Assembly: GCA_027030565.1 (NCBI GenBank)
Contig: JALVEU010000124.1
Coordinates: 1 to 13,068 of the forward strand
Direction of reading: 5' to 3'
Length of the DNA: 13,068 bases
Origin: Gammaproteobacteria bacterium
GTDB taxonomy: Bacteria > Pseudomonadota > Gammaproteobacteria > JAJDOJ01
In this document: piece after piece, positions 7,312 to 13,068 of the stretch
Numbering within the stretch: position 1 is the stretch's first letter
Layout of the letters: each line of letters starts with the position of its first letter
Notes under the pieces: model-generated
What the model saw: the letters and a program-made list of their open reading frames with translations, nothing else
Databases searched by the model: none
Told to the model about the DNA's origin: nothing
Position numbers and translations under genes: made by a program

Positions 7312-8340
7312 ATGAGACTGGGCGAGAAGCTCAAGGAATCCCTCAAACCCGCGGTTCGCCGCCTGGGCAACTGGCATCGCCACGATCCCGCACATCGGCC
7401 CATATTCGTCTTCTCGACACCCCGCAGCGGCTCCACCTGGCTCACCGAGCTCTTCCTCAGCCAGCCAGGCTTCAGGCCCTGTGACGAGCCGTTCAATCTC
7501 CGCAGCCAGCAGGTCCGCGTTGCACTCGGACTCGAAACATGGACAGCCCTCTACGATCCAGCGAACGAACAGCGGATCCGAAGCTACCTCGAGGGTTTCA
7601 TCTATGGCCACCGGGCATCGGCGTTCAAGAACCTCCTCCCTACGCAGCGTCACTACCGGTTTCGCACGAGCCGCGTGGTGTTCAAGATCCTGCATGCCTT
7701 GGAGCACCGGATCGACTGGGTGGAACAGGCGCTAGGAGGGCAAGTCTATTTTTTGATTCGACATCCCATCCCGGTCGCACTGTCGCGGGAGGTCACGCCG
7801 AGACTGGAAGTCTTTTTGGAAGCCCCGTTCGTCGACCATCTCGACGAGGCCCAGCGAAGCGTGGCTCAGGACGTGATCGAGCGCGGTGACCGCCTCGAAC
7901 GCAACGTGCTCGACTGGTGTCTGCAGAATGCGGTGGCACTCCGAAACAAGGCTGCACGCCGCGGCTTGATCACCTATGAGCAGTTGGTCCTGGACCCCGA
8001 GCCAGTACTCCAAAGGCTCTACCACGAAGCAGATCTGAGCGATTTGCAGCGCATGCGTGATCAGCTATCCCGCCCTTCGAGATCCGTATCCAAATCAGCT
8101 CCGGAGACGGCTCAAGCACTGCACGCTCGGCGCCAGGAGCGACAGTGGCTGGTGGAGAAGTGGCGCGACCGGATCGATACTCCGACCGAACGGCGTCTCA
8201 TGGATCTCGTGCGGCAATTCGGGATCGAGATCTACTCGGCTGGATCCGCAAAACCCCACCCAGATTTCTGGGTTCCGCCTGTATCCTCCACACATGCTCC
8301 ACATCTCACTACCTCGGCACCGCACACCGGTCATGGCTGA
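7312..8340 (+). CDS. PAPS-type sulfotransferase, first of three
   Basis: A 342-residue protein with the nucleotide-binding motifs of PAPS-dependent sulfotransferases, which move sulfate from PAPS to a hydroxyl or amine of an acceptor. The 5'-phosphosulfate loop FSTPRSGSTWL is at residues 34-44. The 3'-phosphate motif is probably FLIRHPIPVALSR (147-159), with R150 and S158/S159-region residues in the expected places; the P-x-P in place of the usual DGRD-type sequence is atypical. ITYEQLVLDPEPVLQRL nearer the C-terminus also fits the family. The last 30 residues are proline/histidine-rich and probably not part of the fold. No signal peptide or membrane helix is obvious, so it is probably cytoplasmic. 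The ATG at 7312 lacks a clear ribosome site. It overlaps the next sulfotransferase by 8 bases. The acceptor is unknown. Confidence 0.85.
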   Translation: MRLGEKLKESLKPAVRRLGNWHRHDPAHRPIFVFSTPRSGSTWLTELFLSQPGFRPCDEPFNLRSQQVRVALGLETWTALYDPANEQRIRSYLEGFIYGHRASAFKNLLPTQRHYRFRTSRVVFKILHALEHRIDWVEQALGGQVYFLIRHPIPVALSREVTPRLEVFLEAPFVDHLDEAQRSVAQDVIERGDRLERNVLDWCLQNAVALRNKAARRGLITYEQLVLDPEPVLQRLYHEADLSDLQRMRDQLSRPSRSVSKSAPETAQALHARRQERQWLVEKWRDRIDTPTERRLMDLVRQFGIEIYSAGSAKPHPDFWVPPVSSTHAPHLTTSAPHTGHG

Positions 8341-9373
8341 ACCATTACACCACGGCCCCCCGCTCCCTCCTCTCGATCCGGAACAGCTGCGCCCAGTATT
8401 TGTGGTGGGTATGAATGGATCTGGCACAACCATGCTAGTAGAGAGTCTCGGGCGACATCCGAGACTCTATGCATTTCCACGCGAGACACGCGCATTTCCC
8501 CAGTTGATCACGGCTCTGCAGCAGTTCGGGGATTTAGCCACAGACGAGAATTTCCTGGAGCTGTGGAACACCGTCGCCTCACTGCCAGAGATTCAAATCA
8601 AAAATGGTATGCAGCCTGTACCGATCCCGTCAAACTGGCGTGAACATCCTAGAACGTTGGCGACGGTCATCGATGCCGTCATGCGCCATTTCGCCTGCCA
8701 ACAAGGTAAATCACGCTGGGCAGAAAAGACGCCGCAGCATGTGCTGCATATCTCCACACTGGCCGAGCTTTTCCCTCAGGCGCAGTTCATACACATTATT
8801 CGTGATGGCCGGGACTGCGCAGCTTCGTTCCATCGACGCTGGAAACGCACTCCAGCCCTCACTATCCGTCGGTGGCGACACGCCGTTCGTGAAGGGAGAA
8901 AGCAGGGAGAAAGGCTAGGCCCGAGACGGTACCTAGAGGTCCATTACGAACGACTGACCGAAGATCCCGAGCAGTGGATGCGACGCATATGCGCATTTTT
9001 GGATCTGCCCTTTCACCCAGAGGTACTCAAGTCCAGCTGGCCACAGAGTGACCGGCGAGGAAAAGAGGATACCATCCGTCCAAATGCCGACCGATGGCGA
9101 TCTTACTTTTCCGCGCGCGAGGTGCGCCGGCTTGAGGCAATCGCCGGGCACACCCTAGCTGAAATGGGCTACTCTGTCTCAACAGAGGGTACCGACTCCG
9201 ACCCCCCGCGGGCTGCGCTTCGATACTGGACACTGCGCGACGGCCTGCGCCAAGCAAGTTACTACGTTTGGAAAAAGGCCTCCGGAGAATACCGAGATCA
9301 CTCTTGGCGCATCATCTTCTCCCTCATCCTTCAAGGCATTCGTCAACAGATCAAGACCAAAACTCGCGGCTGA
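8333..9373 (+). CDS. PAPS-type sulfotransferase, second of three
   Basis: A 346-residue sulfotransferase-family protein distinct from its upstream neighbour. Its 5'-phosphosulfate loop VVGMNGSGTTML (24-35) has N-G in place of the usual P-R. EKTPQHVLHI (131-140), the 3'-phosphate motif IIRDGRDCAAS (155-165) and HYERLTEDPE (204-213) complete the pattern. The C-terminal 50 residues are basic and end IKTKTRG. I prefer the ATG at 8333, which overlaps the previous stop as ATGGCTGA and suggests translational coupling. An in-frame ATG at 8294 is possible and adds 13 residues; neither has a clear Shine-Dalgarno. From about 8400 the DNA is visibly less GC-rich, with many A/T-ending codons compared with the flanking genes, consistent with recent acquisition. 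The acceptor is unknown. Confidence 0.85.
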   Translation: MAEPLHHGPPLPPLDPEQLRPVFVVGMNGSGTTMLVESLGRHPRLYAFPRETRAFPQLITALQQFGDLATDENFLELWNTVASLPEIQIKNGMQPVPIPSNWREHPRTLATVIDAVMRHFACQQGKSRWAEKTPQHVLHISTLAELFPQAQFIHIIRDGRDCAASFHRRWKRTPALTIRRWRHAVREGRKQGERLGPRRYLEVHYERLTEDPEQWMRRICAFLDLPFHPEVLKSSWPQSDRRGKEDTIRPNADRWRSYFSAREVRRLEAIAGHTLAEMGYSVSTEGTDSDPPRAALRYWTLRDGLRQASYYVWKKASGEYRDHSWRIIFSLILQGIRQQIKTKTRG

Positions 9374-9375
9374 CG

Positions 9376-9673
9376 AGCGATGCACATCTCCAAGAGCTCC
9401 TTGTCCATCATCAAATCGCCGACCAGCCGCTCGGCGTGCCTGAGCTCCAGCTCCAGGAAGGCCACCTTCGGATTGTCGATGTGCCGCGTCCATCCACGCT
9501 GCTCCGTCGCCATCCAGGAACGCGTCTCACCAGCTCGACAGCACTGCCGCAGGCTGGCCGGCCTCCCTCCCGACTCAGGCATCCAGGCTCTCGCCCCGCA
9601 AGAGCCGCAATACCACCTCCTGCTTGCGCTTCGCAGACCAACGCCTCACCGAGACAGGCTGGTTCGTGGACAC
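9376..9673 (-). pseudogene. Decayed transposase OrfA-like fragment (probably IS3-type)
   Basis: Joining three reading frames gives a recognisable helix-turn-helix transposase start. From GTG at 9673 the frame reads STNQPVSVRRWSAKRKQEVV and then LRLLRGESLDA, ending in TGA at 9575-9577. One base over, the continuation is LSREGGRPA. The first frame resumes with DAFLDGDGAA after another TGA (9527-9529). A third frame then gives DNPKVAFLELELRHAERL and VGDLMMDKELLE, the coiled-coil end of such proteins. At least three frame changes and two stops mean it cannot be functional. No OrfB/integrase catalytic part is present. It touches the end of the second sulfotransferase. TGGACACACATTTGGTCTCA (9711 down to 9692, minus strand) may be the old IS end. 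The family assignment is from memory of similar proteins. Confidence 0.65.
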
Positions 9674-9735
9674 TTCCTGTCGCTCTCACGCTGAGACCAA
9701 ATGTGTGTCCAGAATATTCGAGCGGCAACGCACGC

Positions 9736-10836
9736 TCATGTAAGCGGATCGCCCAATAAGGAAGCGTGAATCTCAAGGATCCGGGCTTCCACTGCTTCCT
9801 TCCCGAAGCGGCGAGCGGCCCGCCGATTGGCCTCGGCGATCCGCTGTCGCAGCGCCTCGTCACCGATCACCCGGACCAACACCTCGGCGAAGTCTTCGGG
9901 ACGGGTAGATTCCAGCAGATAGCCGTGTTCGCCCGGCTGCACCACTTCGGGAATCCCACCCACTGGTCTAGTGATCACCACCAAACCGTGGGACATTGCT
10001 TCCAGCACCACGCAGGGGAGCCCCTCTCCGTACCACGTGGGGAAGAGCAGCACATCCGACTGCGCCAATACGCGCTGTTTCTCGGGACCTCGGACGTAGC
10101 CTGTGAACAGAACCTCCTCCAGCCCGAGTTGCCGAGCTCGATCCTTGGCCCTCTCCAGGTCCGGCCCGTCCCCGGCGACGACCATGACGATACGTGTGTC
10201 TGGTAGGCGAGACCGCGCCATGGCCACGGCCTCCATGGCCACGAAGATTCCCTTGGACTCGAGCACCCGGGACATGAAGAGCACTTGAACACAGGCCTCT
10301 TCCACCGGACTGGGTGGAGCGGGGTTCGCCGGGGGTTCGGCCACCGTGGTATCGATCCAGAAGGGCGTGGACTGCGGCACACCCAGCCCCTGGAGCCGTT
10401 CCTGGAACAGCTTGCCAAGCACGATCACGCCCTGGACCCGAGCGAAAGTGGCGCGAAAGAAGCCTCTCAGCCAAGACCGCTCCGCCACCTCACGCGCGAA
10501 TTCCTCATCCCAACCGTGCATGGTGATCAGGACCGGCCGGCGCAGCAGGCGTGCCAGTCCAATGAACACTCCGTCCCGGTAGAAAGACCGGGCATTCAGG
10601 GAAGGATTGACGTGCACCAAGCGGTATCCGCCGAACACCAGGAGCCAGAGGAATCGGCCGTACCGGGCCACCAGGCGCATGACCGTACCCAACGCCGTCT
10701 CGGGATCGGCACTGTTGACATAGAAATAGTCGATGGAGGGGTGGCGGTCCAGGTCCACGGTCGCATAGTAATGCGTCACCCCGCCAGGGAGCCGCAAATC
10801 AGGCACCAATACCAGTACGCGTCCTCTACCTCCCAT
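9736..10836 (-). CDS. Glycosyltransferase, GT-B fold, GT4-like
   Basis: A 366-residue retaining-type glycosyltransferase that would transfer a sugar from an NDP-sugar donor. The N-terminal domain starts RVLVLVPDLRLPGGVTHYYA (5-24), with the glycine-rich acceptor-side loop. The donor domain shows LFMSRVLESKG (186-196; R190 and K195 contact the donor diphosphate in the family), VVAGDGPDL (219-227), LFTGYV (243-248) and FPTWYGEGLPCVVLEAM (265-281). The EX7E pair is E271/E279, followed by GGIPEVV (293-299). A hydrophobic stretch RFLWLLVFGGY (61-71) may help membrane association. The ATG at 10834-10836 is preceded by a glycosyltransferase-like remnant. It lies between sulfotransferase genes, so its product may be a glycan that is later sulfated; that link is inference. 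Sugar and acceptor are unknown. Confidence 0.9.
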   Translation of the reverse strand: MGGRGRVLVLVPDLRLPGGVTHYYATVDLDRHPSIDYFYVNSADPETALGTVMRLVARYGRFLWLLVFGGYRLVHVNPSLNARSFYRDGVFIGLARLLRRPVLITMHGWDEEFAREVAERSWLRGFFRATFARVQGVIVLGKLFQERLQGLGVPQSTPFWIDTTVAEPPANPAPPSPVEEACVQVLFMSRVLESKGIFVAMEAVAMARSRLPDTRIVMVVAGDGPDLERAKDRARQLGLEEVLFTGYVRGPEKQRVLAQSDVLLFPTWYGEGLPCVVLEAMSHGLVVITRPVGGIPEVVQPGEHGYLLESTRPEDFAEVLVRVIGDEALRQRIAEANRRAARRFGKEAVEARILEIHASLLGDPLT

Positions 10837-10851
10837 GCTCAGTGCCTCGGT

Positions 10852-11037
10852 TCATTGCTCAGGAGCTGTTCGTAAAGCGCCACGTACTGCTTCTGCGACC
10901 CGTTCCCAGCTGTGTCCCTCAGCCGTCTGAAGGACGTTGTCGGTGAGAAAATACGCCATAAGATCCCGCCCCGCCGATGCGAGGCAGTATGTGTCACGAC
11001 AAAGAACTTCACGAAGCCCCCTCCCGATTGGACCATA
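10852..11037 (-). pseudogene. Remnant resembling a glycosyltransferase C-terminus
   Basis: Between the third sulfotransferase and the glycosyltransferase, one minus-strand frame is open for 61 codons between two stops, ending in TGA at 10852-10854, just 15 bases before the glycosyltransferase ATG. It reads through REVLCRDTYCLASAGRDLMA and ends TAEGHSWERVAEAVRGALR then TAPEQ. The HSWERVAEAV ending is characteristic of GT4-type C-termini. Another frame gives VALYEQLLSNEPRH at the same place, also like a glycosyltransferase tail, which suggests an old frameshift. No good start codon precedes it except an internal ATG giving 35 residues. I read it as the stump of a deleted glycosyltransferase gene; a short real protein is less likely. 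The remaining bases 11038-11067 hold nothing I recognise. Confidence 0.5.
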
Positions 11038-11067
11038 TCAGTGCACCCATGCAGGCGGGCACGTGCG

Positions 11068-12024
11068 CTACCACGAGGCGCCGGTCACATAGCCCGCGCG
11101 CTGTAGGGCGTCGCCGGCAATGGCCTGGAAAACCCGCTTCTGGCGCCGTGTCCAAGACACCCACTTCCCTGTCGTGCGCGGGCTTTCCGCCAGGGACACC
11201 GGCTCCCAGGTCACTGTTCCCGGGGCGTGTACGCTGGAAGCGCCGCGCAGCGGCAGGCGATCGATCTCATCCCAAGGGTAGCGGTCCGGAGGGAGGTCGT
11301 ATGCGTCGCAAGCCCAGCGGGCGAAGGCGTGCGGATCACGCACGATATCTTCGTACTTCCAGACAGGGACCGGGTCGCCACGTCTCTCCCGATAGGTCGC
11401 ATAGTCGAGTGCCAGGTGGGTCGCCCGGGACCACTGCTGCGCCACTCGGCGGAACGACTTCTGAGGCCAGGTCTTGAGGGTGGAGGCGACCACGTCGCGC
11501 CCGTCGCGCAGGAGCAGGAGCAACCGCTCTCCAGGGAACCAAGTCTCGAAGTGACGGAGATAACGAACGTCCGGCACCTTGAACAAAGCCGTCCGACCGT
11601 CCGGGACGAAGCCCAGCAGATAGGCCATGAACGCACCCCCAGACAAGCGCAAGAAATCGTGTCGCGCCATGCGCTCACGGTTGTGTTCGAAAAGAGCGAA
11701 AAAGCGCTCCTGTGCCTGCAGAAGGTCACCGCTGAGCTCCGGCAATGGGAGCTCCCACATCTGGTTGGGGTAAGCGTAGACCTGCGGGTGGAGACGGATG
11801 AGCTCGCCGGTGTATACGGTACCAGAGCGTGGCATGACACCCAGGATCCAGACGGCAGGCGGATGCAGAGTGCCGCGCATCCGCTCCGCCGCCGCCGCCA
11901 CTGCCGGGCTCACCTCCAGCGAGTCGAAGCGGCGGTCGTAGGGATCTTCACGGCGGCTGGGCACGAGGCCCAGGCAACGGGCTGTGCGGACCAGTGGGCG
12001 GCGGATCCGTCGGAACAGGGGCAT
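11068..12024 (-). CDS. PAPS-type sulfotransferase, third of three
   Basis: A 318-residue sulfotransferase. The 5'-phosphosulfate loop is GVMPRSGTVYTGEL (62-75). V70 replaces the usual second threonine or serine, an unusual change in the most conserved motif. FKVPDVRYL (148-156), the strong 3'-phosphate motif LLLRDGRDVVAS (170-181), WKYEDIVRDP (222-231) and the C-terminal TGKWVSWTRRQ (285-295) are all as expected. The N-terminus is basic (RRIRRPLVRTAR) with no signal peptide, so it is probably cytoplasmic and membrane-surface associated at most. I chose ATG at 12022-12024; the longer frame begins with a TTG at 12099 and adds an unlikely hydrophobic leader, and a GTG at 12039 is also possible. 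No good ribosome site is visible for any. It is less similar to the other two than a recent duplication would be. Confidence 0.88.
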   Translation of the reverse strand: MPLFRRIRRPLVRTARCLGLVPSRREDPYDRRFDSLEVSPAVAAAAERMRGTLHPPAVWILGVMPRSGTVYTGELIRLHPQVYAYPNQMWELPLPELSGDLLQAQERFFALFEHNRERMARHDFLRLSGGAFMAYLLGFVPDGRTALFKVPDVRYLRHFETWFPGERLLLLLRDGRDVVASTLKTWPQKSFRRVAQQWSRATHLALDYATYRERRGDPVPVWKYEDIVRDPHAFARWACDAYDLPPDRYPWDEIDRLPLRGASSVHAPGTVTWEPVSLAESPRTTGKWVSWTRRQKRVFQAIAGDALQRAGYVTGASW

Positions 12025-12135
12025 AGCGGGTTGGGCCACAAAAATCAGGCATGGTAGCAGCACCGCGCGTGAGACGCTGTGACCACCACCAAAGTCCAAC
12101 AGCCCACGCCCAACCGCTTGCAGTGGCAGACGGTC

Positions 12136-12151
12136 CGCCGTGGGAACGGCG
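12136..12151. terminator. Weak hairpin downstream of grxD
   Basis: CGCCGT-GGGA-ACGGCG forms a perfect 6-bp stem with a 4-base loop, 9 bases beyond the grxD stop. There is no U-run on the minus-strand side, so it is at best a weak or Rho-assisted terminator. The rest of the gap 12025-12160 shows no gene and no clear promoter for the sulfotransferase. Confidence 0.3.
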
Positions 12152-12160
12152 ACCCCGCGG

Positions 12161-12514
12161 CTAGGAGGCTTCTTCGCCTGCCCCCTCTCGGCCTTTGGCC
12201 TTCTCCACCGCTTCGGTCACCATCTTCTGCAGCTCGCCTTTTTCCAGCAGCTCCAAGGTGATGTCACATCCGCCGATCAGTTCGCCGTCGATGTAGATCT
12301 GCGGGAACGTGGGCCAGTTGGCGAAGCGTGGAAGGTTCTCGAAGATCTCGCGGTCCGTCAGTACATTGACATAGGCGAAAGGCTGTCCCGTCTGTTGCAG
12401 GGCCGCCGCCGCCCGGGCCGAAAACCCGCACATGGGCATCTGCGGGGTGCCCTTCATGTAGATGATGACCGGGTTACTTTCCACTTGCTCGCGAATCCGC
12501 TCCAGTACGTCCAT
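12161..12514 (-). CDS. grxD: Monothiol glutaredoxin GrxD (Grx4 type)
   Basis: A 117-residue monothiol glutaredoxin that binds and hands on [2Fe-2S] clusters together with glutathione and BolA-type partners, with a role in iron-sulfur and iron homeostasis. The active site is CGFS at residues 29-32, with K21 upstream, the WPTFPQIYI segment (67-75, with the cis-proline at P71) and GGCDI (81-85) completing the glutathione pocket. Length is normal, with a short acidic tail ending GAGEEAS. The ATG at 12512-12514 has an excellent AGGAGG about seven bases upstream. It is the last of the conserved genes before the sulfotransferase island and lies 105 bases downstream of the MBL-fold gene on the same strand. 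Confidence 0.97.
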   Translation of the reverse strand: MDVLERIREQVESNPVIIYMKGTPQMPMCGFSARAAAALQQTGQPFAYVNVLTDREIFENLPRFANWPTFPQIYIDGELIGGCDITLELLEKGELQKMVTEAVEKAKGREGAGEEAS

Positions 12515-12619
12515 CGTAGATCCTCCTCACTTGCATCTTCGTTCATCGAATTCTCTGGCGCCAGTGTATAGGCTCCCAGGGGACGAAATACACGGGACAA
12601 TTCGTGGGGGATTGCACGC

Positions 12620-13068
12620 TCAGATCGAACGCCAGTCAAAACCCCCTTCCTGGGTCGCGCAGCACACTTCGCTGGGGCTGGTCCCCAGCACGTCGGCCAG
12701 TGCCTTCTTCGCCAGTTCGGGGCGGTTGTTGTTCTCACTGAGATGCATGGCCACCACATGGCGGAGCCGGGAACGGTCCAGTGCATCCAGAAGTGCCGCC
12801 GCCTCCTGATTGGAGAGGTGCCCATAGGGGCCGGAGACACGCTGCTTGAGTGAAGGCGGATAGGGTCCGGTGGCCAGCAGATGCGGATCGTGGTTGCACT
12901 CGATCAGCAACGCATCGCAACCGTGAAGCTGCTCCTGCACGTGCGTGGTGGGGATCCCGATGTCCGTGAGCAGTCCGAGGCGAACCGCCCCATCGCTGAC
13001 GACGAACTGACAGGGCTCCCGCGCATCGTGGGGCACCGTGTAGGGGGTCAGCTCGAGGTCACCGATGG
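12620..13068 (-). CDS. MBL-fold metallohydrolase, YycJ/PhnP-like (C-terminal part)
   Basis: The gene enters from the right edge, so only the last 148 residues are present, beginning IGDLELTPYTVPHDAREP. The visible part shows LLTDIG, LLIECNHD, GPYGHLSNQEAAALLDAL and VVAMHLSENNNRPELA. These are the later metal-binding aspartate and histidines of the metallo-beta-lactamase fold in the group that contains YycJ/WalJ and related hydrolases. The N-terminal HxHxDH motif would lie outside the window. Proteins of this type are usually thought to be nucleases or phosphodiesterases, but the substrate is not settled and I cannot assign one here. It ends in TGA at 12620-12622, 105 bases before the grxD start, and may share a transcript with it. 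Confidence 0.85.
   Translation of the reverse strand, partial: IGDLELTPYTVPHDAREPCQFVVSDGAVRLGLLTDIGIPTTHVQEQLHGCDALLIECNHDPHLLATGPYPPSLKQRVSGPYGHLSNQEAAALLDALDRSRLRHVVAMHLSENNNRPELAKKALADVLGTSPSEVCCATQEGGFDWRSI

Noticed and set aside
6366..7484. Plus-strand open frame (372 codons) opposite purU running into the sulfotransferase
   Set aside because: Antisense shadow of purU; the sulfotransferase in another frame is well supported.
12025..12099. Longer N-terminus for the third sulfotransferase starting at TTG
   Set aside because: TTG start without a ribosome site, and the added hydrophobic leader is not expected in this family; the ATG at 12024 begins a normal basic N-terminus.

Overview
The window is high-GC DNA with compact gene spacing. 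The housekeeping genes (rppH-ptsP pair, ppx, phoR, nadC, purU, monothiol glutaredoxin grxD) have the form seen in gammaproteobacteria. My best guess is a Chromatiales/Ectothiorhodospiraceae-like organism; this rests on gene style and not on any marker gene.

Layout. Bases 1-3852 are all on the minus strand. Read in transcription order they are phoR (PAS histidine kinase, no phoB beside it), ppx (exopolyphosphatase/GppA), rppH (RNA 5'-pyrophosphohydrolase) and the first 52 codons of ptsP (cut by the window edge). Bases 3853-4122 are a non-coding divergent region with a candidate phoR promoter and an FNR/ANR-like palindrome. Bases 4123-6311 hold a plus-strand pair, an AGCS sodium:alanine/glycine symporter and nadC, overlapping by 4 bases. 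nadC converges on purU (minus), and a 15-base palindrome contains both stop codons.

Bases 7312-12024 look like an accessory island set between conserved genes. Two plus-strand PAPS-type sulfotransferases overlap by 8 bases. They are followed by a decayed transposase fragment, then a minus-strand GT4-type glycosyltransferase, a fragment resembling a glycosyltransferase C-terminus, and a third sulfotransferase, also minus-strand. Three divergent sulfotransferases beside a glycosyltransferase suggest sulfation of a surface glycan, glycolipid or other exported conjugate, but the substrate cannot be read from the sequence. The gene remnants and the lower-GC, less biased codon use of the second sulfotransferase suggest the island was assembled by transfer and rearrangement.

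Bases 12161-13068 return to conserved genes: grxD and the C-terminal part of an MBL-fold hydrolase cut by the right edge. I see no tRNA, rRNA, CRISPR array or complete insertion sequence.
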